From Pseudophaeomoniella oleicola (lineage: Eukaryota > Ascomycota > Eurotiomycetes > Phaeomoniellales > Phaeomoniellaceae): a stretch of 64,000 bases of DNA. Location of the stretch: positions 434,001-498,000 of the forward strand of contig QWDQ01000010.1 in NCBI GenBank assembly GCA_003868215.1, in the 5' to 3' direction. Shown piece by piece: positions 1-13,922 of the stretch (positions within the stretch are counted from its first letter, which is position 1; every line of letters starts with the position of its first letter). Made by a program: the position numbers and the translations under genes. The notes beneath the pieces were generated by a model. That model worked only from the letters and a program-made list of their open reading frames with translations. It had not been told where the DNA came from and did not search any database.

Positions 1-1201
1 GATCCAATCCTCCTCAGTCCTTCCTCGTTCAAGGCAAAGACATCGCAGAACAGTATCAATACCTCCGTGTTTGTCGTGTTGACCCTTGTTCGATCTATTA
101 ATTTGTTGACTTACTGATTGAGTGATGCTCACATGTATGATCCCCAAGACGTATTGCTATTAGTGTGATACCTATTGCCTAGACATACTAGTACCTATGA
201 ACCAGGACTAGCTGCAATAGGTAGGTCGTGTACCTTAGCTGAATCCCTACATAGTACCTAGGTACCATACCTACAGAGGTAGAGATAGAGGTATGCTTGT
301 TATTACCTAGGTATATTTGAGCAGATAGTATGAAGTCCATATCCCCATCATTCCTCACTGGCCACTATCGGCAGAGGCTGCGATCTAGGCGGCCTGCTTT
401 CATTGTATCACCTGAGGATTGCGATCGCATATATGCCATTCATTGACTAAGATCTTTCACCCTGGCCCTCTCTCGTGAGGCAGAGAGAGCTAGAGAATTT
501 AAAGCCTGGTCTGTTCATCCATTTTTCTCTCTGATTCTCAGCTGATATGAAGACCGTCTTCTTATCCGGCGGGGACGGTACATAGTAAAGATATTTGAAA
601 TCGCAGGCCAGGCGACACGGCGAGAACGTATGGGGTAGAAAGACAATGTATGTTTCTATTCCACAGTCTCCGCCGGATCTTGTCTTCGCTCTTTTCCAAA
701 TGCAACTTTTCAAATCTCCTCAAGAATGGGGACTAGGTGCAAAACGACCATTCAACTGAAAAGCAAATTTGATTTAGAATCACTAACTTCCCCACGAAAG
801 CGGGATCCAGTGATGTCTTTGGTTGGCCATGGCTTCTGTGTTCGGCCAGTAATACTGGCATACTGAATTTCATTTTCTTGTTGCGATGTCGTCTACTACT
901 CGAAATCGATACTTGGTGTTGCGAGTCGACAAGCATCAGTGAGGGGCGGAGCCAGTCTAGTAACTGTTCTTCCAAGACGCGCCTCGAAAGTTGAGAACTT
1001 GATGAAAGTATTCTGAGAATCATGAATTTATCATTCAATAGCCGAGTGAGATTTGATCTCGTTAGATGTCTTGTCCAGTAGCTAGCTACCTAGGTATGTA
1101 GGTAAGATCCTTGGAAGGAAGACTTTATCCCGCGGCATCTTCGTCTGCAATTGACCGATCCTATTTCTTTTGGACCTGCGACCACAGCGCCGTTAAACGG
1201 G

Positions 1202-1235
<34 letters not shown>

Positions 1236-3791
1236 AGTCGAAACATCCTTATGCGCAGCGGGTATCCTAGATTCGCGATGAGCATGAATACTCTAAAAGG
1301 TCCTAGAGACGGTCATTGATGGAAGGATGTTGAATACATGTCGCAGCGGCACTACACAATTATTTGAAACTTGTATGCCATTCTTTCTTTCAGCCGCATG
1401 AGTCAAGTGGCTTCGCCAATTGTCATTGATACGTTGCAGTAGGTGCGGTAGAATTGCGACCTCAGAGGCACCGTGTGATTCGTTGATTTGGTACAGCTCT
1501 CTTGCCATGGCTCTGGGTCAATGATCAGAGAACGAGAGGTGCTCGGGACCCAACTCAGTTGCTGCCTGTTCCTTCCGATGTAGATAGATCATTGTTCTAT
1601 TCCCATGCCACTACTCAGCCTCGTTGTGGCACATGCTTACTGCGATATCACAACGTGATCGACAAGTCGGGGCTCAGTAGGTAAGTCGGAACAGTCCCAG
1701 CTTGCCACGTAGATAGGATGACATTTCCTACCTTTTGTCGAATCTCACACAACCGGGCCTCTTCCGACAGACACGATTTCTGATAATCAGCATCGCTGGT
1801 TCAGAGTGATAGCAGAGCATTCGAACGAGTCAGAACAGCAATGTTTGTAATCGGCGATGATGGCTCGGTAGATGATGGGACTGGCTTGAAATGTCTCCGG
1901 TGGTACCTGAATTCGTTCTCATATCCCTGCTCGATCACCACATGACTCGGGGGTCTATGTCCGACCTTGCATCATCTTATTTCCCAAGAGTGTCAGGGAC
2001 TGCGAATGACAGAGAACATATATCTTGAATTTGCAAAGTGAGGGCGATGTAGGCAGAGGGAGTCAGAAGGGAATAGATACCAGGCCTCTTCGAAAGCTTA
2101 GTGCCACTGTGCCAGCATACGTACCTACTTATGCTCTTCCCCCCCTCAAGCCGCAGACACGCCGAGACGCATACCTTTTCCGACTCCATATTATTACTAC
2201 GTACTTCTTGTCGGTCTAAAAGGCTCGGCAAGATTTGATCGGACGGCAATCCTGTCATAGCAATTGTTATTAGTCACGGTAGCGGGTGGACTAAGGAGAT
2301 TCGCAGAAAGAAGTTGAGGCTTGAGTGCTTAACTAGGAGCTCGCCAGTACTATGTACCTACATAGTACAACACCGTTGAGTGGAATGAGGTGGGGTGGTT
2401 CCTTTTAGGGTAGCTCGGTGAGGCATGGCGCCCAAGAAATCGTATGCTCAGGCTTATTTATAATCGAGCCTCCACCGCGGTAGACAGTACACAGTAATTT
2501 GGAAGATTAGCATCTGAATTTCCATCGGGGGTAGTCTCCAACGCCACTTCAGGCGGGTCCAAGTCCCAATCAAGTTTACTTTCAAAGCTCTAACTTCTCG
2601 ACTTATGCCCAGTTCGCAGACTCAGGCCAACCCACTTTTCAAATCATGGATTGACAGTTTCAATCATCACTGTAGCCTTGATTCGACAGTCGCATATCAC
2701 GTATGGCTCGCCCTCGTCAAATCACAACTTTGTTGCCCAACGGAGAAAATTTGGTCGCAAGAAAAGAAAGAGGAAACTGAAGGATTGACTCATAGGAACC
2801 CGGATTTCAAGACTGGGATGCGTTGTTACTTGAAAATCTTCTTGGGGGGTGATTTGCCCCTCCATGTCCTGTATCCCATCGTGCCATTTCCCATTATTCC
2901 CATTCCGATACTCAATCCCAGTCCTTGTTAACCCCTGTACCCCTCCTCCCAAGTAACCTACCTAATACCTTACCTAGGTACTGTACCTACGTAGTATCTA
3001 GGAATCTTCTTTCTGATGCCGAGATGACTTCTACCCTTCTCGTACCTTAGACACCTCCCATTATCTAAGGTATGTATTGGGTACAGCTATGAAGAATAGA
3101 AGCATGACTCGACATACCCCTCTTCACCCCTCTATAACCTCTCCTTGACATACCTAGGACCTACTACGTAGGACCTCACGCGGACATCCTAATCCTTGCC
3201 ATCGTATGCCTAATTGAATCCGACCTAGATATGTTTTAGGTAGGTACTTGGGCCACTCAACCCCCGATCATCCTTACCCGCACCCCTCTACAGAACTGTG
3301 CATCTCCCCTAATTTAATTAAATCTAACCTTCTTTTTACTTATCGTCTTTAACCCGTGAACCTGCCTTGTGGACGATCTGACTACCGCCATCCTACTTAC
3401 CTACGTACCTACCTGATCTTGTCTCAAGTTGAACCCGCCTTGCCGCCAAAAAAGCAAGAGTTCATTGGACGTTCTCTGTAGCGGTTACGGGACAGGGCCT
3501 ACAGTCATACAGTACAACTCAGGATTTCCTTTCAAGCCACAATTCATTCCTCCTTTCCCACCCCAGCGATCGGAACCCTATACTTTTCCCCCTCCCTCCT
3601 ACCCACACGGCATTTGTTCCCAATTGGGCTCTCTCATCTGCCACAGTCACCGCTCGCGCCCACGCACGTTCATCGTGCAGCTTTAGCCTCACTCCAACTT
3701 CCGCAATCTCTATTTCGCCTTTTGCAACATCGTCGCTGTCTCTCTCTTTCGTCCTACAACGGAATATCTACATTGATTCATCACCGGCAAG
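1..3791. other. gene-free region upstream of HOG1
   Basis: I find no convincing gene here. Open frames are short (at most about 108 codons), lie on both strands and match nothing I recognise. The region holds several copies of the palindrome TACCTAGGTA (for example 304-313, 1087-1096, 2971-2980; an extended form at 254-265), a 32-nt T run at 1203-1234, and a pyrimidine-rich stretch from about 3536 to 3790 that probably includes the HOG1 promoter and 5' UTR. An undetected multi-exon gene on the minus strand between 450 and 2260 cannot be excluded. Confidence 0.6.
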
Positions 3792-5201
<1,410 letters not shown>

Positions 5202-6517
5202 TATCGACAATTTTCCCCTTTATCCCAAACTCGAGACGCGCAGTCGGTCGGCGTGCTTGCTTCATTTGGTCGACTTAACTCTGTTTCTGCAAAAAGAGAA
5301 CCACCCCCCAATACCATACTCCAGCTCTTTAGATAGATTCAAAGGGGGGACAAATGCGTTGGCCTCGACATTGCAGGCACAGAAGTTTCTCTCTACAGAC
5401 GGCGTCCCAAGAGCTTCGTCCAATTTCCCCCGTTTCTGCAATGAAATGAAATGTGATCGTTTTTGGTCGTCTCTCTCTCTCTCTATCTTTATCCATATCT
5501 CTCTCTCTCTATTTCTTTATAATTTCTCCTTATACATGGCAAAGAAATGGAAATCCAAATCAAATCAAATCAAATCAATCAATCAAAAAACGTCTTGAAA
5601 TATATCAAAAAACATTACAAATATATATATATGTACCTAACCCTACCTGCAAGCAATATCTTCTTCCTTCCTAGGGATCTTCCGAATGCTGCTTTACACC
5701 CGTTTGAAAATCGGATTCTGATATATTTATACACCTTAACCTAGGTAGGTACCTTAGGTACATACGTGGTCACAGTATGTAATAATATATTTCCTTTCCT
5801 TCCCTGTCTTTTCTTGTGTATGAAGAAAATATAGGTATATATATAGATACCGTATATATATATATCTATTATCCAATCCGATCACATGACACCCCACCAC
5901 CACCACCATATCCTGTAGGAGAAAGGGGAGAAAGGATTAGAATCCAAACTTTCCGAGGGGTACAGTACGTACGATGGAGTAGAAGAAGCATGGAATTATT
6001 ATTTGTCACTTGTTGATACTAAGTACGAAATTAGAGGTAGTAGAAAGGTATTGGCAAACGCAGACACATACATACGCACACACACAGAGAGAGAGTGAGT
6101 GAGTGAGTGAGAGGAGAGGGAGAGGGGGTGAAAGGGGTGGAAGGGGAAAAGAGTACGTTTGGAGGTTTGTTCGCGCACTTGATGTAATTTCAGTATTTTC
6201 ATACTGGGGATGGATGGGCTATTTAGGTAGATAGATATCTGCGTTCACGTACGTACGTGGCTGTATGGATCTTGCTGAGCTCATTTCTGGAGCTATCGAT
6301 AAGCGAGTTTGGTCTGTCAAGATGTTCGTTTGTTCGTCGCTGAGGTGTGTTCGACTTCGGTTCGTGCTGTAGGCATATCGCAATAGATGCCGTGCAAAGC
6401 CCTGTCATGATACCATGATATCACTGCCTCCGTTCATACAAGTTGCTTGGCTTTTGTCGCTTGCGCTTAGCTAGGCTATCACTTTTCTGCCTTCCCACGC
6501 CGGATCAACCATCCTGT
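5202..6517. other. HOG1 3' flank, low-complexity sequence
   Basis: No gene seen. The stretch contains CT-rich runs (about 5470-5520), AT-rich dinucleotide runs (about 5620-5870), a TACCTAGGTA-type cluster near 5738-5762 and a GAGT/GA-rich tract near 6090-6125. Open frames here are low-complexity. Confidence 0.6.
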
Positions 6518-9018
6518 TCACGGATTTCTGCCACTCCCAGTCTTTTTCCCGCTACTTCGTGTCTCCCAGTATTTTGATCTCTTGGTGTAAGGCCGTCTCG
6601 TCGGAGTCGGGGTCTGCAGTACCTCATCTTTACGTTGTGGGAGCTGGTCCTTGTCATGGACAGGTTTAGCAGTGTTGGTGCTGATAGTTGACGTTGGCTT
6701 GATAGGTGTAACCGCGGTTTCTTGGATACGCTTTGGGGAAGATGTTGATACTTCACTTGACGAACAGACAGGTCGCTCGGTGTGAGTTGGACCTCTTGTA
6801 GGACTGGTTCTAGGTGTGAGGACAGCTGAATTTAGTAATGTTCGTAATGATGGTTGTTGATTAGCATCCACATAGGACTCTCTCCCATGATCCGTGCTTG
6901 GCTGATGTGTAATAAGATTACTAACTAATCGTTCGTCGCTGTCACCCATAACGGATGCTGATACATCATCTTCTTGTTCAGAAATAGGCGACCACTGAGG
7001 AGACGGACCAGAAAGAGAAGCCCTTCGAGCCAATTGCAGGGGTGATTGCTGTTTTTGTGGACCGGGCTCTTGTTCACTCAGGTCCAAGACTCGATGGGTA
7101 AAAGAGTTCAGCGGCACGACCGGGGGCAAGCCTTTTGGTGTTCGATCAGTCTTCCTGGTTCCTGCAATAGGGACCTTTAGAGAGAGTGAGTCCATTTGAT
7201 CAGAATTTCCGAACCTTCGTGGTATTGCTGACGTTGCCAGACCTGTGAAAAGATTCAAGCCAAGACCTTTTGCTGTAGACGATCTAATGCCCTTGATGTT
7301 TGTCGCGGCTTTTTGCAGATAAGCGTTCCCGTTCTTACCAATTTTCAATTTGACAATCTTTGTCGACCTATCTTTGGAGGCCATGACAAAATCTGGGCAA
7401 ATGTTGTCGTCACGCAGTTCATCTGCCAATTCGCCGCCTCTTTGTCGTAGAATTTGAGCAGTCTCTTCGCTTTCCACTTTCACCCTGCTGGGTCTGAGCT
7501 CGTGGCGTGAGCGGAGACCTTTCGAAGGGCCACCATCGCTACCACTAGGAGAGCTGTACCTTGATGCCGGCGACCGGTCTTGAATGGCCTTCACAGAGAT
7601 AGCTTCAGTGGCCACCATGGGGGTTAGTTGCACCGAGTGATCTATTGCCTTTTTGGATGGAGAAGACTCTTGAGAGTCAAAGTTGACGTGATTTCTGAGA
7701 GGCGAGGATACTCGTATTCTGTGGACAACTGATGGTGGAGTCAGGCGAGATGGCGGATTCCATGCCAACATGTTTCCTTTTCGGAATCGTCTTTGCTTTG
7801 TCCTTCCCTGTGTGTCTTTCAATACCTTCTGTTGCTGCTTGTCCTGGACCCGTTCAGGACCGTGGTATTCTAACGGCCGGCTGGTTGGCACACGACATTC
7901 GTCTATTTTGTCCTGTCCGTTCTCCTTTTTTGGTTCATCTGGACCGAGTTGGCATAGCTGATCACATGCTTCCTCTGTTATCCCTAGCTTTGGGAAATTC
8001 CACTGGCCTGCTAGTCCGGGATCCAGATGTCTAGAGGTAAGAAAATGTGCAGCCAATTCTAACTCATCCTCTGAGCAAACATTGTGCTGATTTTCGGCTC
8101 CGTCCTGTAACCATGACAGGTGTCTGTCTGTGATATCTCTGTCTGAGCGCTGTTCCCTCCATTTCGGATTGATGCTATGATCTGTCCTCAGGATAGAATT
8201 CAGCTGATCCTGCTGCATAAAGCGTATTGTCTCATCCTCTGCTGCCGCTTGTTTGTTGTATTCGTCCACATTCTTAGCTAGATCGGCTGCCTCCTTTCTG
8301 CTGAGGCTCAAGAACCTTCCAGCGTGTCCAGAGCCATATCGTTCAGAGAGATTGCTGAAGATCTCTACTTGTAGACTTTTTGCGACACTCTTCCAGCCAA
8401 TAGTACGGTTCTGTCTCCCTTCCTACCATTGTCAGTAGCTGCACAAACAGAGATTGACTTTCTTACCTCAGATGTTTTCGGCTCCGTGTTGGTCTGAATA
8501 TCCGCGGGCGTATCAGCTATCGGATGGCAGCAGGATGCCGCAAACTCGTTTTGGATATGTTTTGATTCAAGTCCATTGTTAAGGGATGCGCCTGGAGTTT
8601 GTCTAATGGGGCGTCTTCCCTTGAACATATCCATGTTGTCCTTCCAAATCAGATTATCCGGTCCGTTGCTAGCTGCCCAGTCTACATAGACAGGGAAACC
8701 ATGATCGTCAAATTCTTCGAAAGCAGGCATAGTGGTTGAGACGGAGTCCTCTTGCTTGCGCTTTTGACCATGGTGGACGACTTCAGGACTGTGAGCCATT
8801 TGAGCTTCTGTGTCAGAGAGGATATTTGTTTCTGCATTCTCTGATGGATGTTCTTCGTGCCGGTCGTATTGCTTTGTCGGAAAGGTAGCAGGAGGAATAT
8901 TAGGATTGAATGGAATCACGCTTTTTTGCATGAGTTCTGGAAATGCAGGTTTCATTGAGTTGGAAGCGTGCCTGCTGGAGTACCAGCGGCCCTCGGGGGA
9001 ATCACCTCGAAGGCGCAT
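6518..9018 (-). CDS. large disordered hypothetical protein, two exons
   Basis: Exons 9018-8467 and 8422-6518 join across a 44-bp GT-AG intron in phase 0, giving about 818 residues. Start chosen at the first ATG (MRLRGDSPEG); the frame continues upstream only with non-ATG codons. I recognise no domain. The first 100 residues and the part just after the intron (WKSVAKSLQVEIFSNLSERY) look ordered. The rest is rich in Ser, Pro, Gln and charged residues, typical of nuclear scaffold or regulatory proteins. The C-terminus is strongly basic with RRPYTKRSKYW-like sequence and could carry a nuclear localisation signal or bind DNA; this is inference. The length of the open frame and clean intron support a real gene. 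Confidence 0.75.
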
Positions 9019-9398
9019 TGTGTAGGCAAGATGCACTGCTTACAGCACCTTACAGCACCTTCTGGAGTTTTAAACAAGTGAATAATAGCACAATGGACTA
9101 AGAACTACAGTGAGTGAGAAAGGAAAAAAAGGAGGAATTTTAAGACGCTATACCTTTGTTTATGGTGGTTAAGATATCTGGTGAAGCCTTCCACCTAGTG
9201 AACTTCTGTCGTCTTTGAGCGTGAGGTGCAGGAACACATTAGCCTTGTCATGAAGTGGTGAAGGTCTTCCAGAAACGATCACGCTCATTGAGCAATGCCA
9301 AAATTGAAAGTGGTTGTACCCAGCTTTACAACATGTGAAGCCATTGCTGATCGATGGACATGCAGCAAAACCAATTGCTCCCAGTTCTCTGCTATGCC

Positions 9399-10349
9399 TC
9401 AATTCCCATGATCACGAAATGGGGCCGATCCAACCCTCCCTAAGTTCTGCCCAGGTGCATTGGATTCGATCATCTCTTCATCAGAAGACTCCGTTTCTTC
9501 TAGTGTCCTCTTCTGAGACTTCAATTCTGTAGATACAGATCCAGCGGCACGCCCAATGTTGTATGTCTGTAGCGCACGCTTATCTGCTGTAACGTCGCGC
9601 TTTGCGCGAAGGATGATCTCAAAGTCTAGTAGTGCTTGCTTCATCGACTCGTCAATAGTAATACAGAATCGTTGCGACTGCACCACATGGATGGCTTGAA
9701 TGGTGTCGAGATTGTACATCGCCATCAGATAACCAAGGACTATCGCTGGTGATCGCTCATTGCCGTTCTCACAGAATACCAGGACTTTCCCCCTTGTAGA
9801 AGAGTGGGATTCGCCAGAGCTGTGCGATGGAAATGGGTCTGCCGATGACATGGTTTGCAGGTGGTTGTTAATTGCGCTGATGGCGCTAGGGAGTCTACCG
9901 ATAACTTCATGAGGGGAATTGGCAATGACAGCGGCGGTTTGAATGCCTATCTCCTCTCCTCTCTTCAAGCTTGTTGTCAGACGCGCATGCAATGAGTCGT
10001 TGGCCCTGACAGCAAGCAGGAAGGTAACTCCATTCCCACGTAGAAAGACCTTATCTTGTGCAGCAGTACTAGGACCTAGGAAAAGGAAGGGGAGGATAGA
10101 TTGTGCATTCCTACGCTCCTCGTACTTCCACTCTAGCATCCGATGGTTCAGATTGCAACCTTGGCGGATCAGAAGCTCTAGAAACCGAGGGTCTCCAAAC
10201 TCGTCTTGATAGTCGTATGAGGCAATACCAGGGATCGCCATCAAAGGCCGATTGTCAACGTACTGTATAGGCGGTGGTGGTATCATCAATCGAGGTGGTC
10301 CTGCTACTCGTGTATCGTAAGGATGTGAAGGTATGTAGTTCGTATTCAT
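9399..10349 (-). CDS. dual-specificity-phosphatase-like protein, possible pseudophosphatase
   Basis: Single exon, about 316 residues, starting at MNTNYIPSHP; earlier in-frame codons lack ATG. Residues about 85-265 resemble the DSP/STYX fold: ILPFLFLGPSTAAQ at the start, a helix-rich middle, and the P-loop VFCENGNERS with C193 and R199 in a CX5R arrangement followed by Ser200 and the usual GYLMAMYN helix. Two residues normally needed for catalysis differ. The His before the catalytic Cys is Phe192, and the position expected to hold the general-acid Asp (before SPHE) reads Asn. This suggests weak or no activity and a STYX-like binding role, although the nucleophile remains. The C-terminal 60 residues are acidic and disordered. 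The exact substrate or partner is unknown. Confidence 0.8.
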   Translation of the reverse strand: MNTNYIPSHPYDTRVAGPPRLMIPPPPIQYVDNRPLMAIPGIASYDYQDEFGDPRFLELLIRQGCNLNHRMLEWKYEERRNAQSILPFLFLGPSTAAQDKVFLRGNGVTFLLAVRANDSLHARLTTSLKRGEEIGIQTAAVIANSPHEVIGRLPSAISAINNHLQTMSSADPFPSHSSGESHSSTRGKVLVFCENGNERSPAIVLGYLMAMYNLDTIQAIHVVQSQRFCITIDESMKQALLDFEIILRAKRDVTADKRALQTYNIGRAAGSVSTELKSQKRTLEETESSDEEMIESNAPGQNLGRVGSAPFRDHGN

Positions 10350-11218
10350 TGTGGCTGTCACAAGAGTCGGAAAGCGATTTTGGCAGACGTAAACCCGTGA
10401 GAATGTCAAACGATACCACTAAAGTAGCATCCTTTCTTTTCCTAGTGGATGTCTTGTACGCTAAGGAGTGTGCCCGGGGTATCTGGTAGGACAATGCTGG
10501 GACAGTGCTTGCATCAGGACTTTTCGGAGCATTGTTGTAATTTCATAGCGAAGTGAGAATGGCAGGTGAAGAGGAAAGCTACAACTGTAGTTGCCAGGGG
10601 TTTCGCAAATATAGTCTCCCTACTAGGCTGTGAAGACACGGTTGTTGAAAGTAGTTGGTAGCATAACAGGACTTTGAATCTTGGTCGGAAAAGGTCAATT
10701 CTGAGAATACTAATTAAATCTTTGCTTGAATATGAAGTTCTGAGTCAATCCATAATTGCCTTGAACATACTGATCTCAAATCTCGCAGAATGCTCCAGAT
10801 TCCTCTTGAGACGAAAGGCCGTCAATGTTGACTTGATATATGTAGTACATTAGGTATATACATCAGGTTCAGTTCTCTGGACGCAGACTACGAGTATGTG
10901 GTTCAGAAAATGGACTAGCCGAATACGGAGAACATCCTAATACATGTCAAGTCATTCTCCAAGCCCGTCACAATGACAATCAAGTGTCCTCAATGTGCAT
11001 ACCTAAGGTAATGACCTCGGATGCATCGCCAAGTGTATGTTGAATGGAAACTCCACAGAGTATTGACAATAAACTATGATTCTTACACTTGTATTAAGCT
11101 CTCAGTCATCGTTGGCGTCCTGTTTGCACCACGTAGATGATCTGTATTTCCTGTCCTAGCCCTTGCCAAATCCACCACGTTCTATCTTGTACAAACCCAC
11201 TGGCGCGCGCACTTGCAT
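10350..11218. other. intergenic region
   Basis: Upstream region of the phosphatase-like gene and 3' flank of the next minus-strand gene. No coding potential or distinctive motif seen. Confidence 0.6.
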
Positions 11219-12166
11219 TCACTTTTTTTCTGCTTTGTCCTGGGCAGGATCAACTTCCTTTACTGTTTCCTTCGCTTCCTGCTTCTGATGCGAGAGCTCT
11301 TTTTGTTGCTCAATGGCCAGGCGGACCTGCTTCACAGCTCTTTCCACTTCCATCGCAAGCTCTGGAACCTTCAAGTTCTCTGCAAGGATATCGTGACTCA
11401 TCTCGTCGAGGAGTAACTCCTCGCGCGCGTCTATCTTTTCGGGGTTCGACGGTGAAGGTGCGATGAAAGTAGAGGGGTTACCTCGGGCGGCGTAGATTTT
11501 CTCCAGCGATGGTAGGGACTTGGGCTTCAGTAGGCTGTTTTCGGCAAGGAAAACAAGATGCTTCGAGCCATATAATGCTAACAATGTCAGTCGAGAAACT
11601 ATGCTACCCGGACGCTCATTCACCTTTGAAGTGCGACCATGCCCGATAAACGAGGTAGAAGAAAGGCAAGTTGGGTACTCTACACGGATTATCAGCGAAG
11701 TTGGAGCAGCCGTAGAGATCAATCCTTACACTGGTAGTATACCAATTGGGATTGTTAGAGGACATGCAGCGATGCTCCACCACGCCCTCTTTTGATGCAG
11801 TGACTGCCGTTCTGTGCCCAACCTCTTCACCAGAGGGATGATGTCCTGTTCCTTAATGACATTTCCGGGGTAAACAACCTCAACAGCGCCGCGTCCGTCC
11901 ATGTCTTCTGCCTTTCTTCTGGCGCTAAGTGGTGGCACACTCTTCAAGCCCCATTCCTCAAACGGGATGCGCTGCATGGCCTTTTTGCCATACTCTGTGA
12001 CTTTCTTCTGCCATCCACCATTATGACCCTCCCATTTTGTCCAAGTATCGGTTGCTCGTTGGGTTATCTTCTCAGCATAACCGGTCTGAGCATTTGTTTG
12101 CTTGTTGAGACGTTGGCAATAAATCAAAGCTCGTCGCGTCGAGATTGGGAGTAGGTAGAGTCGCAT
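11219..12166 (-). CDS. mitochondrial K+-H+ exchange-related protein (Mit_KHE1 family)
   Basis: Three exons, 12166-11743, 11677-11624 and 11577-11219, give about 278 residues. The frame is kept if the first intron ends at the second of two nearby AGs (after GTAGAG). The order of segments matches the fungal family around yeast YDL183C: a basic, Arg-rich N-terminus (MRLYLLPISTRRALIY) usable as a mitochondrial presequence, a WTKWEGHNGGWQKKV region, a hydrophobic stretch with LPFFYLVYRAWSHFKALYG, and a charged coiled C-terminus. The family is linked to potassium/proton exchange across the inner mitochondrial membrane, alongside Mdm38/LETM1-type proteins. The assignment rests on remembered family sequence. 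Confidence 0.82.
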
Positions 12167-12685
12167 AGCAGCTATGAGTAGTGTTTAAGAGAACCAATTT
12201 CCAGCGTACAGACTTTCATATCCGAACAAGATGCATTGTAGCACTATTCCAGAGAAAAAGAAGTTGGATTAAAGGGATAAACCAGAAAGAGAGTATCTTG
12301 CATGGCTGTCTGGTGCCTGGAACAAGCTGGGATTCACCACGTTTTTCATTGATGTCATGTAAACTTTCCAGTTTGCGGTGATCGCCCTATTTGGTGATAT
12401 TCCTTAGCTGCTAAGTAACTAATTTCCAGCCGCAATTTCGCACCGGCCGGATCTCTGTTCGGCTCCAAGTTACGTATGTTTACTGCTTCAACAGAACATG
12501 CTATTCATACCTCTCATTTGTTAGTCACGGTTTATTCCTCACTGTACTGTTGTTTCTCGTTTTCTTATCAATTGGTCTCTTTCTTATGCTGGTCATGGAG
12601 CGCATCAGCTGCCCGGCAGTATCATAACACACCGGTTGCTGCGAACCGGGAATAACCGCAACCACCGAGAGAGTCGCCTTCACAA
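12167..12685. promoter_or_regulatory. divergent promoter region, K+/H+ exchange gene and SRF1
   Basis: 519 bp between two divergently transcribed genes; it must hold both promoters. No specific operator recognised. Confidence 0.5.
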
Positions 12686-13922
12686 ATGGCACCACGAAGG
12701 TTTCCATGGCGTCGCCGGCAACGCAACAAACAGACCCCCGTATCTGGTAGACAGCGCGCGGTTTCAGCGGCTTTGGAAAAGACCTCAAGCCTTACAGATA
12801 GATCTGTCAAGGACCCATTGAATGAGAAGCTACCGGAGAATGCTTCTCCGACAGCAGCAACCTCAGGCGCAAAGTCCAGTCGCTACTCACCAGAAGATGA
12901 GACCACTCAAAATATAGAAGCACAAAGGATTGTGCGAACAGTTCCAGGTCCGTACATGTACCCAAATTGCAGCGAAGTGGTAGCTAACAACGCTTAGCAT
13001 GGGTCCGGGATGCAGATGAGGACGACGTCGAATGGGGCCGTTTGGCTGGCCTCCTACCATCTCCAGACGTTGCAACGGTCGCACAACACAACCACACGCC
13101 TTCAGCCAAATATGGCCAAGCACAAGGTCTTGCACGAAGTGCTGATCGATACGTTCCTGGACACGGTCAACCACATGTCTCGCGGTGGGTTACATTCGCT
13201 AGAGCCAGTGCATATCCCCGAGAGCTTGAAGAAGGCGAGAGAGTATCAGCGGAATGGTTGAACAGAAACTTCGGTGACTACTCAACTCCATGGCTAGCTG
13301 GTCTTGACGACGAACAAGACGACGGTAATAGTCGTTATCACGCATTCCAACAGAAGCGGAAAGCATGGTACAAAAGGACGCAAGACACCATCTTGAAAAA
13401 CCCGCTCATTCCTCTGGCTTTCAGACTTACGGTTTTCATGTTCTCAGCAGTTGCTCTCTCGCTTGGTGGCTCGATACATCACTATTCAGACAAGGACGGG
13501 TTCGAGCAGGGCCCTTCTGCAGAGATGGCGATTATTGTCGACGTAATTGCAATGGTCTACACTGTCTACATCACTGTTGATGAGTACGTCTCAAAGCCGC
13601 TTGGACTCCGATCTATCAGGGCCAAACTCCGATTGATGTTTCTGGACTTGTTTTTTATAATCTTCGAAGCGGCGAACCTGGCTCTAGCTTTTGAAAGCCT
13701 TTCTAGCTCCGGTCAGGCTTGTAGGGCAGGAAATGGCACAGGCGAAGGCAGGACAAATACCAGTATATGTAGCAGGCAAAAGGCACTGGCTTCGGTATTA
13801 TTGATTGCTCTCATTGCTTGGCTGCTGACCTTCGCTGTCAGTATATTAAGGTGAGTCAAACGATTGAACTCTATACCATTTACTGATCGGCTAGGCTCGT
13901 CGAACGCGTTGCTCAAGGATGA
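12686..13922 (+). CDS. srf1: Srf1-like regulator of phospholipase D
   Basis: Exons 12686-12947, 12998-13850 and 13895-13922 give 380 residues. The last exon codes only LVERVAQG after a split Arg codon, which agrees with the family's usual end. The first 110 residues are basic and disordered. The conserved block EWLNRNFGDYSTPWLAG is typical of fungal Srf1 proteins and precedes four predicted membrane segments (about LIPLAFRLTVFMFSAVALSL, MAIIVDVIAMVYTVYITV, LRLMFLDLFFIIFEAANLAL, ALASVLLIALIAWLLTFAVS). In yeast Srf1 activates the phospholipase D Spo14 and affects membrane lipid homeostasis. Function here is inferred from family membership. Confidence 0.83.

Noticed and set aside
1203-1234. 32-nt T run as a possible retroposon poly(A) tail
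   Set aside because: No adjacent element, target-site duplication or coding remnant seen; treated as a simple homopolymer.
733-1508. Minus-strand frames of 101 and 71 codons that could be exons of one gene
   Set aside because: No recognisable motif and no convincing intron joining them.
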